Positions 1 through 9,523 are shown, counted from the stretch's first letter. The stretch is 64,000 nucleotides of DNA from Candidatus Uhrbacteria bacterium (GCA_018499965.2 JAHBAS020000002.1:1-64000), one strand, 5' to 3'. Program-made: numbers and translations. Notes: generated by a model not told the origin, from the letters alone.

Positions 1-924
1 GGTTGGTTCGACAGCACGAACGCATTGAACCGGGATACCGAAACCGTTTTCCACGGACAAGCCTGGGCGGAACGTGGTCTCGACGCCATTGAAGTCTACG
101 TGAACAATACGCTCAAGCGTACATGTGATTTCTCCACGACCTACGGCAATCAGGACTGCACGCTCACGATCCGTGCAAACGACTATGCGGGCGGTACCAC
201 GCTTTCCGTAAAGGTCCGCGCCATCGATATGAATGGCGTATCAACGTACGGGGACGCGAAATCGATTTACGTGAACACCTCTTCTTCGAACAGCTCCACG
301 AATACGACGAACACCTCCGGTGAAGTCAAAGCCTGGGAATGGACGGATAAGGACGTGACATCAATCACCTTGGATCAGACCTATACCTACCATGCGGGCG
401 CATGGGCCGAAAAGGGCGTGAAGTCTGTGACGATGTACGCCAATGGCGCAGCCGTGTACACCTGTTCGTACTACAGTATGAGCGGAAACAAGGATTGCTG
501 GATCCGCATCGACGGTCGCGGATTCGCCGCCGGATCCACGATCTTCGTGAACGCGCTCGTGCGCGATGCGAACGGCAAGGAAGCTTGGACCACGGGAAAG
601 ACCGTTTCCATCACCTCGGGATCTGCAACAACGGCAACGGATACGAACCGAAGCACGATTTCCGTAAGCACGAACCGCGACTCCGGCTACACGTCGACGC
701 AGCTCGTCACGCTTACCGCGAATGCCGCGGATGCCGACGGCATCAATCGCATTGAAATCTACGTGAACGGAAAGCGCGTGCGCGTATGCAGCAATACCAC
801 AGTATGTGCCCATACGACCCTTCCGGAATCAACGGACAAATACCTCGTCTACTCCGCTTCGATCGTCGACAAACTCGGCAATATCACGAGCACGGATTAC
901 AAGCAGATCGCTCGGATCAAATAA
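1..924 (+). CDS. Ig-like repeat surface protein, 3' part (5' end outside window)
   Basis: The frame is open from base 1, so the start lies upstream; the in-window TTG at 25 is probably internal. The visible 307 residues form about three tandem Ig-like beta-sandwich repeats of roughly 100 residues. Repeats 1 and 2 share an aromatic-rich opening, an AWAE(R/K)G turn, a Y-V/A-N strand and a Cys pair separated by about a dozen residues (RTC...DC, YTC...DC). Repeat 3 has the Cys pair closer together (RVC...VC). These probably form one disulfide per repeat, implying export. Ser/Thr/Asn-rich linkers separate the repeats, as in bacterial Ig (Big_7-like) surface proteins. It ends in TAA and is followed by a rho-independent terminator. 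No enzyme motif is visible; an adhesin or wall-spanning stalk is the likely role, by inference. Confidence 0.7.
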   Translation, partial: GWFDSTNALNRDTETVFHGQAWAERGLDAIEVYVNNTLKRTCDFSTTYGNQDCTLTIRANDYAGGTTLSVKVRAIDMNGVSTYGDAKSIYVNTSSSNSSTNTTNTSGEVKAWEWTDKDVTSITLDQTYTYHAGAWAEKGVKSVTMYANGAAVYTCSYYSMSGNKDCWIRIDGRGFAAGSTIFVNALVRDANGKEAWTTGKTVSITSGSATTATDTNRSTISVSTNRDSGYTSTQLVTLTANAADADGINRIEIYVNGKRVRVCSNTTVCAHTTLPESTDKYLVYSASIVDKLGNITSTDYKQIARIK

Positions 925-929
925 ATTTG

Positions 930-959
930 ATTACGAATTGCGAATTGCGGATTACGAAA
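930..959. repeat. Short tandem repeat, attgcgg(a)tt family
   Basis: Degenerate tandem units of the type ATTGCGAATTGCGGATTACG immediately follow the stop codon. The same vocabulary recurs at 26415-26483, where it lies inside trmD. Confidence 0.7.
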
Positions 960-980
960 TAGCATTGCGTTGAACGTGAT

Positions 981-1014
981 AAAACCCCGATCGTCACCAG
1001 ATGATCGGGGTTTT
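981..1014. terminator. Bidirectional rho-independent terminator
   Basis: The arms AAAACCCCGATC (981-992) and GATCGGGGTTTT (1003-1014) form a perfect 12-bp stem. The A and T runs on both sides let it serve the surface-protein gene on + and the gene ending at 1037 on -. Confidence 0.85.
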
Positions 1015-1036
1015 GGTTTGAAAAACGATAGTAGTC

Positions 1037-1726
1037 CTATTCCACCCGATCTCCACCTTCCCCTTCGGCGCTGCGTTCGAACACGACTTCTGCTTCGAGC
1101 TTTTCTGGATCCAAGACTTCGCCTCCGAAGTACACGCGATCTTCCCAATCTTCGACTTGCGAGAGGATGTCGCCCGCATCAAGTTCCGATTCTCCCAAGC
1201 CTGTTTCGCGATATCGTTTGATATGCTCTTCGATCCTTGCAAGCAACGTCTGCGCGGTTCGCGCATCATCCGCCAAACGTTCTTTCACTTCGTGCCACAT
1301 GTTCGGCAAAAGATGGATGCGAACCTCTGAGATCTCAATACGCTCCGCATCATGGAGCGCCTGACCGGATTCATCATGCGCGAGAACCTCTTCGAGCGAC
1401 GATGCGCCTTCGCTCTTCTTGAAACGCTCCAAAAGATGCGCCGTGGAATTGCTCACGGCCGCAATGACGCGACGCCACTCATCGTCTTTTCCGGCTTGCG
1501 TACGCAAGTATCGTCCAAGGACCACGCGAGGTACCCATGCCGCTCGTCCAACGTCCCGAGCTACGGCCGCAAGCGTTTCACGGGAAACTTGCCCGCCATG
1601 CTGCGCATCATGCGCCACTTGTTCGGCTCGCGTGCGGATGAGCGAATCCGATGGCAAGTACTCCACGTATTCCAAAATGAAATCGATCACGGAAATACGA
1701 TGGTGAAGATCAAGGTAACGGGACAT
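1037..1726 (-). CDS. Hypothetical cytoplasmic protein, 229 aa
   Basis: Not recognised. It has no signal peptide or membrane segment. The protein is strongly charged and mostly helical by composition, with an N-terminal segment rich in hydrophobic and Arg residues (about 1-80) and an acidic C-terminus (from about residue 165) ending in a Gly/Glu-rich tail. ATG start at 1726. It lies 35 bp downstream of the 420-residue gene on the same strand, so the two probably share a transcript that ends at the 981-1014 terminator. The cluster context gives no function. Confidence 0.6.
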   Translation of the reverse strand: MSRYLDLHHRISVIDFILEYVEYLPSDSLIRTRAEQVAHDAQHGGQVSRETLAAVARDVGRAAWVPRVVLGRYLRTQAGKDDEWRRVIAAVSNSTAHLLERFKKSEGASSLEEVLAHDESGQALHDAERIEISEVRIHLLPNMWHEVKERLADDARTAQTLLARIEEHIKRYRETGLGESELDAGDILSQVEDWEDRVYFGGEVLDPEKLEAEVVFERSAEGEGGDRVE

Positions 1727-1761
1727 ACGGATACGAGTGTACCAGGAGATGAAAACTTACA

Positions 1762-3024
1762 CTATGAGGCGTTCTGTTTTCGACGCGAGCCGACGTTCGT
1801 ATATAAACCTTTTTGCGCCGCAAGATATAACGATTTTACAAGCTCCCCGTACTGCGACGGACGCACGAGCGCTTTCATTGCCTCAATGCGGTCCGCTTGG
1901 CCAAAACGCGCTTTTACCTCCTCCATTGTTTTCATGTGGTACAGCGTTTGAACAAACGCTTGATCAATATCATTCGCAAATCGCTCAGCCCGTTGGGAAG
2001 AAACAGATACCCGCGCAAATCGCTTGCCCGTGTCTTTGGTATTTCCTTGCTCCAGCTTCTCTTTATACATTCCCGTTTCTCCGGCATGCGCTAATGTCTT
2101 TATCTTCCTTACCAATGCACCCACTGCTCCAAGCGCATAATATAAACGATCATTATCATCGGTTAACGGATATTTTTTGCACACCTCCATCAAGCCCGGG
2201 GTCGTTATCAATGCATCGGTCGGGATTTCTTGATATACCTGACTTGCGATGTATTCATTGAATTTTGGCGTCCCATCCACTTCCGTTTTTCGCGATGCGG
2301 CATCAGGAGCTATCCGCTCCGGCAAGATCTGAAGCGCCGATTTCGAATTTCGAATTTCCAAAAATAATTCCCGTTCCGCATCCACCACTTTTTCCGGATC
2401 CGCTTCGCGCATCAACTGCTCCGTGATTTCATCGCGAATAGCGGATGCGAGAAAAAATCCGCCAACCTCTTCCAGTTCTGGAATTTTTTGTAATCCGTCA
2501 TCTACGATTTTTTGTGCATTCACGATCGTAGTGATATTCGGTCCGTCATCCATGATCTGAAAAAGGATGCTGCGCAATTCCTCCCTCTTCTCTTTTGCGT
2601 GTGCATGTCTTTTTTCTAATGTCTCGGCATCGTACCCTTTATCATGACTCCCAAAAGACACGATCGTTTCCAGGTCATCATCAAAATCCATCTTCATCAT
2701 CGCTGCAACCGCTTTTCGAATCTGCTTGAGATACGTCTTTGGACATGCTTTTGCAATCCGCTGCATTTCCCCACTCAAAACTTCCCCTCGAAGTTTTGGT
2801 TGCCCTAATGTCTCGATGCTCAATTCGATGAACCGATCAACGGCCTTCGAAGCGATCTCTCCGGCATCCCACATATCTAACAATTTCTGCTCTTCTGCCC
2901 GTTCCGGTGTCTTTACGGTTTCCACGATTTGAGACCGCCGAACCTCACGCCCCTCTTGGACTTTCGGCTGTTCTTTTCGATTTCCTCCTGGAAACTGAAA
3001 CACCTGTCCCTCTGGCCTTGGCAT
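1762..3024 (-). CDS. Hypothetical cytoplasmic protein, 420 aa
   Basis: Not recognised. It is a soluble, helix-rich, charged protein without signal peptide, membrane segment or obvious catalytic motif. The first 45 residues are polar and probably disordered (Pro/Gln/Arg/Lys-rich); the rest reads as repeated amphipathic helices with many Glu and Lys residues. ATG at 3024. It is the upstream member of a two-gene unit with the 229-residue gene. Codon and base use look more AT-rich than in the flanking ribosomal and protease genes, which may mean different ancestry. A cytoskeletal or scaffold role is possible but unsupported. Confidence 0.6.
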   Translation of the reverse strand: MPRPEGQVFQFPGGNRKEQPKVQEGREVRRSQIVETVKTPERAEEQKLLDMWDAGEIASKAVDRFIELSIETLGQPKLRGEVLSGEMQRIAKACPKTYLKQIRKAVAAMMKMDFDDDLETIVSFGSHDKGYDAETLEKRHAHAKEKREELRSILFQIMDDGPNITTIVNAQKIVDDGLQKIPELEEVGGFFLASAIRDEITEQLMREADPEKVVDAERELFLEIRNSKSALQILPERIAPDAASRKTEVDGTPKFNEYIASQVYQEIPTDALITTPGLMEVCKKYPLTDDNDRLYYALGAVGALVRKIKTLAHAGETGMYKEKLEQGNTKDTGKRFARVSVSSQRAERFANDIDQAFVQTLYHMKTMEEVKARFGQADRIEAMKALVRPSQYGELVKSLYLAAQKGLYTNVGSRRKQNAS

Positions 3025-3160
3025 ATTTATACGTTAGTATAGCGGATTTGCCAGGAACCGAAAACGGCCTTTTTAAAGCCAAAATACAGGCTCTCTGAAA
3101 TCCCCGCTCAGGGCGGACTTTATGGCCATTTTCCCCTTGCCAATTCAGCTTGAATCATGT

Positions 3161-3269
3161 ACCGTCCTCATACGTTATTTATCCCGCGGTCGCGGTCCAG
3201 ATGGACCATCCCTTAACCAGGGCACCGCACTGCTCCTCATTGGCGCTCTTGGGTCGGCCAAAGGACGGT
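3161..3269 (+). promoter_or_regulatory. Structured 5' leader of rpsA (candidate)
   Basis: The non-coding stretch before rpsA can fold as a closed multibranch unit. ACCGTCC (3161-3167) pairs perfectly with GGACGGT (3263-3269). Inside are CCGC/GCGG (3184-3195), GGTCC/GGACC (3194-3207) and CCCT/AGGG (3210-3222) hairpins; the first two overlap and would alternate. Autogenous control of S1 through its leader is known in E. coli; that this leader does the same is inference. No Shine-Dalgarno sequence precedes the ATG. Confidence 0.4.
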
Positions 3270-3288
3270 TTATCTCTCATCGACCCCT

Positions 3289-4389
3289 ATGACAAACATT
3301 GTTTCTCCTGAAGAAACGAGCGAGCTCGGAAAGCTCCTCGAAGCCAACACGCAGTTCACCGCCTTCCCAAAGGCCGGAGACGTCGTGAAAGGCATGGTGA
3401 TCGCCGTTGGTCGTAATGAAGTCCGCGTAGACATCAATGGTATCGCCATTGGTATTGTGCGTGGTCCGGAACTCGAACCAGGCATCACGCTCCACCCAGG
3501 CGACGAAGTGGAAGCAACCATCATCGAAGTTGATAACGAGATGGGTGAGCTCGAACTCTCCCTCCGCGGCGCAGGTCGCAAGCGTTCTTGGGACAAGCTC
3601 CGTGAACTCTTCACAGCCGGTTTGCCGGTTTCTGCGAAAATCTTGGAAGCGAACAAGGGCGGTCTCATGGTTCGCATTGAAAATGCGAGCGCATTCCTCC
3701 CTGTTTCCCAGCTCTCTCCGGAAAACTACCCTCGCGTAGCCGGTGGCGAGAAGACCAAGATCTTGGAAAAACTCCGTGAAATCGTTGGCAAGTCCCTCGA
3801 CGTCAAGCTCATCGACGTGAATGAAGAAGAAGACAAGGTGATCGTGAGTGAAAAGGCCGTTTGGGAAACCAAGCAGGAATCCGTCATCTCGAAGTATAAG
3901 GTCGGTGATCGCGTAGAAGGTGACGTGACGGCGGTAACGGACTTCGGTGCATTCGTCCGATTCGACGAAAACTTAGAAGGCCTCGTACACATCTCCGAAA
4001 TCGCCTGGCAGCGCATTGAAGATCCTCGCGATGTCTTGAAGGTTGGTGATACGGTTCGCGCGGAAATCATCAACATCGAAGGCTCCAAGATCTTCCTCTC
4101 CATGAAGAAGCTCATCGCTGATCCATGGAAGAAGGTTGCTGAAAAGTACAAGCTCGGCCAAAAGATTCAGGGCAAGGTCCTCAAGATCAACCCATTCGGT
4201 TTGTTCGTTGAGCTCGACCCGGATATCCATGGTCTCGCCCATATCTCTGAACTCTCCAGCAAGCCAGTTCGCGACGTGAACGAATTCGCCCGCATCAACG
4301 ATGAATTCGAATTCACCATCGTGTCCATTGACCCCGAAAATCACCGCTTAGGTCTCTCCCTCCGACGAGACAAGGTGGACGAAAAGTAA
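3289..4389 (+). CDS. rpsA: 30S ribosomal protein S1 (four S1 domains)
   Basis: S1 binds mRNA on the 30S subunit and helps unfold it for initiation. Four OB-fold S1 domains are visible at about residues 27-95, 107-180, 198-268 and 283-355. Domains 3 and 4 are the most canonical (GDRV.G.V..V.DFGAFV and GQKI.GKVLKI.PFGLFV, each with a V/A-HISE motif). The protein is 366 residues, shorter than the six-domain proteobacterial form and close to the four-domain forms of many other bacteria. ATG at 3289, with no clear Shine-Dalgarno sequence and a GC-rich structured leader. It is monocistronic, ending in its own terminator at 4398-4421. Confidence 0.93.
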   Translation: MTNIVSPEETSELGKLLEANTQFTAFPKAGDVVKGMVIAVGRNEVRVDINGIAIGIVRGPELEPGITLHPGDEVEATIIEVDNEMGELELSLRGAGRKRSWDKLRELFTAGLPVSAKILEANKGGLMVRIENASAFLPVSQLSPENYPRVAGGEKTKILEKLREIVGKSLDVKLIDVNEEEDKVIVSEKAVWETKQESVISKYKVGDRVEGDVTAVTDFGAFVRFDENLEGLVHISEIAWQRIEDPRDVLKVGDTVRAEIINIEGSKIFLSMKKLIADPWKKVAEKYKLGQKIQGKVLKINPFGLFVELDPDIHGLAHISELSSKPVRDVNEFARINDEFEFTIVSIDPENHRLGLSLRRDKVDEK

Positions 4390-4397
4390 AGACAACG

Positions 4398-4421
4398 GAG
4401 GGCATTCGCACGAATGCCCTC
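4398..4421 (+). terminator. rpsA terminator
   Basis: GAGGGCATTCG (4398-4408) and CGAATGCCCTC (4411-4421) form an 11-bp inverted repeat followed by TTTTGTGT. Confidence 0.85.
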
Positions 4422-4492
4422 TTTTGTGTCAGAATAAGGTTAGGGCATAGAAAACCGCTCTCCCTCCTATTCTAAACTCTGCATTCTCTCCT

Positions 4493-6334
4493 ATGAATAA
4501 ACACCTCCGGACAATTCTCTTGTTCGTCGGCGCACTCGTCCTTGTTGGCGCGTTATTGGCCATGTTCAATACGAGCAAGCCGAACATGATCGACGTGGCG
4601 ACCCTGGCATCCAAAGTCCAAGACGATCAAGTCACTTCTGTGACTGTTGAAGGGACGAAGATGACGGTTGAATTCAAAGACAACACCAAAGCCGTTGTCA
4701 TGAAAGAGCCGAATGATTCGTTCAGCGGCCTGCTTTCGAACTACGGCGTAGACGCCGCCAAGGCGCGTGCCGTAAAAACAGATATCAAAGAAGCGACCGG
4801 CGCAGCGTACTGGGCTGGCGTCATCATTCCGAACGTTCTCCCGATCGTTCTCTTGTTCGTCTTGATGTGGATCATCTTCCGTCAGATCCAAGGACAAAAT
4901 TCTAAAGCCATGAGCTTCGGACAATCCACGGCACGGGAACTCCAAAAAGGCGGACCAGATCGCGTCACCTTTGCGGATGTTGCCGGAGCCAAGGAAGCGA
5001 AAGTTGAGCTCATGGAAATCGTGGAATTCTTAAAGCAACCAGATAAATTCAAGGCCGTTGGCGCAAAGATTCCAAAAGGTGTGTTACTCATGGGTGCTCC
5101 TGGTATCGGAAAGACGCTTCTCGCTCGCGCGGTTGCCGGTGAGGCGGAAGTGCCATTCGTGCATATCAGCGGATCGGAATTCGTGGAAATGTTCGTGGGC
5201 GTTGGTGCGAGCCGCGTACGCGACCTCTTCGCAAAAGCCAAGAAACAAAAGCCGTGCATCATCTTCATCGATGAAATCGACGCGGTCGGACGACAGCGCG
5301 GTTCCGGACTCGGCGGATCTCACGACGAACGCGAGCAAACGCTCAACCAAATTCTCGTGGAAATGGATGGCTTTGAGCCAAACCTCGGCGTGATCGTAAT
5401 CGCTGCAACCAACCGTCCAGACGTGCTTGATCCTGCGCTCTTGCGCCCAGGTCGCTTTGACCGACGCGTGGTGCTCGACATGCCGGACATCAATGACCGG
5501 GAAGCGATTTTGAACGTGCACGCCAAAAACAAGCCGCTCGCGAAGGACGTGAATATTCGACGCCTCGCAGAACGAACGCCTGGATTCAGCGGCGCGGATT
5601 TGGCCAACCTCATGAACGAGGCCGCCATCTCTACCGCACGCGCAAACGAAAAAGAAATCGCCATGCACACCCTCTTCGATTCGATTGAAAAGGTGATGCT
5701 TGGACCGGAACGCAAGAGTCATCTCATGAACGCCGAAGAGAAGAAAAAGACGGCGATCCATGAGCTCGGCCATGCCATCGTGGCGCATCTTCAGCCGCAT
5801 TCGGATCCGGTGCAAAAAATCTCCGTGATCTCGCGCGGACATGCGGCAGGATATACGATCAAAATGCCAACCGAGGATCGCGCCATGCATACGCGTGAGG
5901 AATACCTGGAAGATATCGCGACCATGCTCGGAGGTTATGCCGCCGAAGAAATCTATTTCGGACAAACCACAACCGGGCCGTCTAGCGACATGAAGGAAGT
6001 GACGAAGCTCGCTCGAAAGATGGTAACCCAATGGGGCATGTCTGAGACGCTCGGGCCTCGCGTCTACGGCGAGCAGGAGGATATGATTTTCTTAGGCCGT
6101 GAAATCCATGAGAACCGCAACTACTCCGAAAAGATCGCGGAACTCATTGATACGGAAGTAAACGGTATTATCAACCGGGCACTCAACACCGCTCGAGACA
6201 TCATCAAAACGCATCGCGAAAATATCGATCGCGTGGTAGACATTCTCCTCGAGAAGGAGACCCTTGAACGCGAAGCCTTCTATGAAGCCGTTGGCATTCC
6301 TCCGGCAAATCCAGGGAACGTTTTGAAAGGATAG
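4493..6334 (+). CDS. ftsH: ATP-dependent zinc metalloprotease FtsH
   Basis: Membrane-anchored AAA+ protease that degrades misassembled membrane proteins and some cytosolic regulators. The protein has 613 residues. Two membrane segments (about 6-25 and 107-128) flank a short periplasmic domain. The AAA module follows, with Walker A GAPGIGKT, Walker [10 protein letters not shown] and the second region of homology [21 protein letters not shown]. The C-terminal M41 protease carries the zinc motif HELGH. Most FtsH proteins have GPPGTGKT and HEAGH, so two normally fixed positions differ here, although the catalytic His, Glu and Lys are kept. ATG at 4493, no strong Shine-Dalgarno. It stands alone between terminators at 4398-4421 and 6361-6390. 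Confidence 0.96.
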   Translation: MNKHLRTILLFVGALVLVGALLAMFNTSKPNMIDVATLASKVQDDQVTSVTVEGTKMTVEFKDNTKAVVMKEPNDSFSGLLSNYGVDAAKARAVKTDIKEATGAAYWAGVIIPNVLPIVLLFVLMWIIFRQIQGQNSKAMSFGQSTARELQKGGPDRVTFADVAGAKEAKVELMEIVEFLKQPDKFKAVGAKIPKGVLLMGAPGIGKTLLARAVAGEAEVPFVHISGSEFVEMFVGVGASRVRDLFAKAKKQKPCIIFIDEIDAVGRQRGSGLGGSHDEREQTLNQILVEMDGFEPNLGVIVIAATNRPDVLDPALLRPGRFDRRVVLDMPDINDREAILNVHAKNKPLAKDVNIRRLAERTPGFSGADLANLMNEAAISTARANEKEIAMHTLFDSIEKVMLGPERKSHLMNAEEKKKTAIHELGHAIVAHLQPHSDPVQKISVISRGHAAGYTIKMPTEDRAMHTREEYLEDIATMLGGYAAEEIYFGQTTTGPSSDMKEVTKLARKMVTQWGMSETLGPRVYGEQEDMIFLGREIHENRNYSEKIAELIDTEVNGIINRALNTARDIIKTHRENIDRVVDILLEKETLEREAFYEAVGIPPANPGNVLKG

Positions 6335-6336
6335 GT

Positions 6337-6440
6337 CATAGACAGGAGGTAGTTAGGTGGAAAATACATCTCGACATCGGGATGTATTTTCATATCATCT
6401 ACTTTTTTACCTATGATCTACCACCTACGACCCACCAACC
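6337..6440. terminator. ftsH terminator flanked by short CCACCTA-type repeats
   Basis: The stem AAAATACATC (6361-6370) / GATGTATTTT (6381-6390) terminates ftsH. The sequences on either side (GGAGGTAGTTAGGTGG before, TCTACCACCTACGACCCACC after) are degenerate inverted copies of a short unit, like the repeat arrays seen elsewhere in the window. Confidence 0.75.
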
Positions 6441-6460
6441 CGTGCTATACTATTCCCCGT

Positions 6461-7474
6461 ATGGCAACGCCAAATAATGAGTCCGTGTATCGTCCTGTTC
6501 TCCGTGATGCGATCGTCACCGCGTGGCAAGAAAAACGCCTGTGGCCATTCGCCGTATTCGCCGCCATCCTCATGAGCGGCAGCGTCGCAGACGTATTTTG
6601 GAGCAAGCTGAATATTTTCGCTCCCCAAGCTTCCGCCTTTTCAACGATCATCCCGTTCTGGGAAAAAGCCTCCGCTGCCTGGAGCAAGCTTTCTGCCACA
6701 GAACTCATTCTCGGATCCCTGCAAGCATTCCTCTTGGTCGCGTTTGGACTCGTGATCTCCTGCGCGCTCATCATCGCTTCCGCCATTTCCCAGGCTGTTA
6801 TCGTATATGTGATCGGTGCTCGCCGACGAGGGCGCGACATCACCATCCGAGACGCGCTCACCGTTGGGACGCGCTCGCTCTGGCCGGTGCTCGTGCTTAA
6901 CCTGCTCACGCTCGCCGTTCTCATGGCTACGCGCTCGCTGATCGCCATCACGCTTTCGATCGCCATGGGGGTTCCAACCGGCCTCCTCTTTACCCTGTAC
7001 CTCGTAGCTTTCATCACCTTTACCGCAGTGAGCGTCGGCGCGGTCGTGATCCAGATCTATGCCTTGAATGCCATGATCCTTCAGGGCGCCACGCTCCTCC
7101 AAGGCATCGTCCGAGGATGGAACATCCTTCGCCGACACTGGATCGTTTCGATTGAGACCATCGCCCTCCTCTTCCTCATTTCTGCAGGCGCATACGTGCT
7201 TGTGATCACCGCCGGCATGATCCTTGCGATTCCCTACCTCATCCTGCTTGCCGTAGCCACGGTATTCGGTTCTGGATTCCTCTTCCTCGCTACCACGATC
7301 ATCTTCATGCTCTTCTTCGTCGCGATCGTCCTTTCCGTGCTCGCGATGGCCGTTCTCGCGCAATACGCGGCCTGGACGTACTTGTACCGCATCTTCGGAG
7401 AAGGTGGATTCCTTCCAAAAATCCACCGCATCGTCCGATCCTTCTTCCATCAAACGAAGATCCCGGGAGCATAA
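6461..7474 (+). CDS. Polytopic membrane protein, unknown function
   Basis: A 337-residue integral membrane protein with about six or seven hydrophobic segments and little outside them. A short N-terminal cytoplasmic part (EKRLWPF) precedes the first segment, and the C-terminus ends in a basic tail. It resembles the broad 'glycerophosphoryl diester phosphodiesterase membrane domain'-like proteins that bacteria use as membrane helpers, but I cannot assign a family. I chose the ATG at 6461 rather than an in-frame ATG at 6413 because a TGCTATACT extended -10 (6443-6451) sits just before it and the 6413-6460 stretch is repeat-derived. The mRNA would be near-leaderless. Confidence 0.75.
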   Translation: MATPNNESVYRPVLRDAIVTAWQEKRLWPFAVFAAILMSGSVADVFWSKLNIFAPQASAFSTIIPFWEKASAAWSKLSATELILGSLQAFLLVAFGLVISCALIIASAISQAVIVYVIGARRRGRDITIRDALTVGTRSLWPVLVLNLLTLAVLMATRSLIAITLSIAMGVPTGLLFTLYLVAFITFTAVSVGAVVIQIYALNAMILQGATLLQGIVRGWNILRRHWIVSIETIALLFLISAGAYVLVITAGMILAIPYLILLAVATVFGSGFLFLATTIIFMLFFVAIVLSVLAMAVLAQYAAWTYLYRIFGEGGFLPKIHRIVRSFFHQTKIPGA

Positions 7475-7492
7475 TCATTTCAACGATCGTTT

Positions 7493-7564
7493 ACGGGCGT
7501 AGGGATCAGATCATAGGGAGCAGGATTCTTCCTACGCCCTCACGATCTACGCCCTACGCCTTTT
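7493..7564. repeat. Inverted array of short CTACGCC/GGGCGTAG units
   Basis: GGGCGTAGGGATCAG at the left is mirrored by CCTACGCCC, ATCTACGCC and CTACGCC at the right, forming an imperfect hairpin between the membrane-protein gene and the ATPase gene. No separate gene is present. Confidence 0.55.
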
Positions 7565-7570
7565 TGCCAT

Positions 7571-9409
7571 ATGCCTCAGCCTCAACGCGCCACATCCATT
7601 GAAGAGCTCATGAAAAAACCGGGATCAGAGCCGGTCACGGATCCTGCTGCCGCCCCTCCTCCACGGACGACGAAACTTACCGCAGGCTCCAAATCCAAAG
7701 AGAGCAAATCCTCCCAGGAAAAACTCGATGACAAAATGGAGGAGATTCGCTTAAGCGGACTCGAAACGATTGCAAAACGCGAAGCGGAAAAAATCGGACT
7801 TCCCTACATCAACCTTGCCGGTTTTCCCGTTGCTCCGGAAGCTCTTTCGCTCATCCCTAGGGAAGAAGCGAATAAGCATCACATCATCGCCTTTCTCCAT
7901 CTTGGAGATGAATTGCGTTTTGGAACCACACAGCCTTCACCGGAGGTCGACGAAATCGTCAAACGCATTTCAAAAGAACAATTCGGAACCGGAGAGCTCT
8001 ACTACATTTCCGAATCGTCATTCCGTTCCGCAGAACGGCTGTACGACGCCTTACCGGAAATCCGAGAAGTCGTGTTCGGCTATCGCATCGAACAGAAAGA
8101 TCTCGAACACTACGCGGGTGAAATCTCAAACTTTAGAGACCTCCAAAAAAAGATCACTGAAGTATCGACCACGGACGTGGTCACGCTCATGATCGGTGCG
8201 TCACTCAAGAGCAGCGCATCCGATATCCACGTAGAAGCGGAGGAAGAAGATATCAAAATCCGCTTCCGTATCGATGGCATTCTCCAAGACGTAGCCACGC
8301 TCGCCAAAACATCCTGGCAGCAAATCATCAGCCGTCTCAAATTGCTCGCCGGGGTCAAAATCAACATCATGGACGTGCCGCAAGACGGCCGCATCACGAT
8401 TTACCTCGTTGATGAAAAGATCGACATTCGTGTCTCTTTCCTCCCAACCGCCTTTGGAGAATCCGTGGTAATGCGTTTACTTCGCCCGAAGTCCATTGCT
8501 CTCGAATTCGTCAATCTCGGCATTCGCGGCAAAGCGCTCCAAGACCTCTCCACGGAAGTGGAGCGTCCAAACGGCATGATCATCACGACTGGTCCGACCG
8601 GATCCGGAAAAACGACCACGCTGTATGCCATCCTCCAAAAACTCAACACGCCGGACGTAAAAATCATTACGCTCGAAGATCCGATCGAATACAAGCTTAA
8701 AGGCATCAACCAAAGCCAGATCCAGCACGATAAAGGCTATACGTTCGCCATGGGACTTCGCGCCATTCTTCGCCAAGATCCAGACGTCGTGATGGTCGGA
8801 GAAATTCGCGATCTTGAAACCGCAGAAACCGGCATCCAAGCCGCGCTCACCGGACACCTCGTCATCTCTACCATCCATACCAACTCCGCGGCTGGCGTCA
8901 TCCCCCGTTTCATCTCCATGGGCGTCAAACCGTTCTTGCTCGCTCCCGCGCTCAATGCCGTCATCGGACAACGACTGGTGCGCAAGCTCTGCCAAACCTG
9001 TAAACAGCCGATGGTGGTTTCTCCATCCGTTCTCGCGCAGGTGAAAGATGAACTCTCACATATCCCGCCTGCCGCGAATACGAAGGTCGACATGCAGAAC
9101 CTTACGTTCTTCGCTCCGCCTCCAACGCCGAATGCGTGCACCGTATGCAACGGACTCGGGTATAAAGGACGTATCGGTATCTACGAAATTTTCACCATGA
9201 ACAAAGAAGTGGAAGAAGCGATTCTCGCCGAACAGGTCAGCGCCTCGCACATCGAAGATATCGCACGCAAGCAAGGCATGATCACCATGGTCCAAGATGG
9301 CCTCCTCAAAGCCATGGAAGGACTCACATCCGTCGAAGAGGTCTTGCGCGTCGCAGCCCTAGCCGTTGACGCGACGGACGCTTCAGAACCGCCTCCTGCC
9401 ACCGTCTAA
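7571..9409 (+). CDS. pilB: Type IV pilus / type II secretion assembly ATPase (PilB/GspE family)
   Basis: Hexameric cytoplasmic ATPase that drives pilin polymerisation. The protein has 612 residues. A Pro/Lys-rich disordered N-terminus (about 1-55) precedes an MshEN/T2SSE N-domain (about 60-190). The catalytic core has Walker A GPTGSGKTTTLY (near 338-349), an Asp box, Walker B DPDVVMVGEIRD, and a His box ending HLVISTIHTNSA. A four-Cys zinc site (CQTC near 474, CTVC near 522) matches GspE/PilB. The window holds a second, more C-terminal PilB (63392-64000) in the pilus operon, so the genome has at least two assembly ATPases. This one lies next to the LamG pilins and may serve them, by inference. 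Confidence 0.92.
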   Translation: MPQPQRATSIEELMKKPGSEPVTDPAAAPPPRTTKLTAGSKSKESKSSQEKLDDKMEEIRLSGLETIAKREAEKIGLPYINLAGFPVAPEALSLIPREEANKHHIIAFLHLGDELRFGTTQPSPEVDEIVKRISKEQFGTGELYYISESSFRSAERLYDALPEIREVVFGYRIEQKDLEHYAGEISNFRDLQKKITEVSTTDVVTLMIGASLKSSASDIHVEAEEEDIKIRFRIDGILQDVATLAKTSWQQIISRLKLLAGVKINIMDVPQDGRITIYLVDEKIDIRVSFLPTAFGESVVMRLLRPKSIALEFVNLGIRGKALQDLSTEVERPNGMIITTGPTGSGKTTTLYAILQKLNTPDVKIITLEDPIEYKLKGINQSQIQHDKGYTFAMGLRAILRQDPDVVMVGEIRDLETAETGIQAALTGHLVISTIHTNSAAGVIPRFISMGVKPFLLAPALNAVIGQRLVRKLCQTCKQPMVVSPSVLAQVKDELSHIPPAANTKVDMQNLTFFAPPPTPNACTVCNGLGYKGRIGIYEIFTMNKEVEEAILAEQVSASHIEDIARKQGMITMVQDGLLKAMEGLTSVEEVLRVAALAVDATDASEPPPATV

Positions 9410-9417
9410 ACCATCCA

Positions 9418-9455
9418 AAAAATCCCCATATTATAGCAATAATATGGGGATTTTT
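9418..9455 (+). terminator. Terminator after pilB-like gene
   Basis: AAAAATCCCCATATTA (9418-9433) pairs perfectly with TAATATGGGGATTTTT (9440-9455) around a 6-nt loop. Confidence 0.9.
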
Positions 9456-9466
9456 GATTCCTACGC

Positions 9467-9495
9467 TTGACGTTCCCGCCAAAACAACATAGCAT
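9467..9495 (+). promoter_or_regulatory. Sigma-70 promoter for the 83-residue gene
   Basis: TTGACG (9467-9472), 17-nt spacer, TAGCAT (9490-9495). The TTG in the -35 box is also the first in-frame TTG of the downstream frame, which argues against using it as a start codon. Confidence 0.65.
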
Positions 9496-9523
9496 TTCCC
9501 ATAACCCGAAAGGAGTCCGCACC

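Noticed and set aside
1352-1951. Plus-strand 199-codon frame
   Set aside because: Antisense to two minus-strand genes; Arg/Ser/Pro-rich shadow.
5084-6031. Long minus-strand open frame within ftsH
   Set aside because: Shadow of the ftsH coding frame; Cys/His/Arg-rich with no ribosome site or domain.
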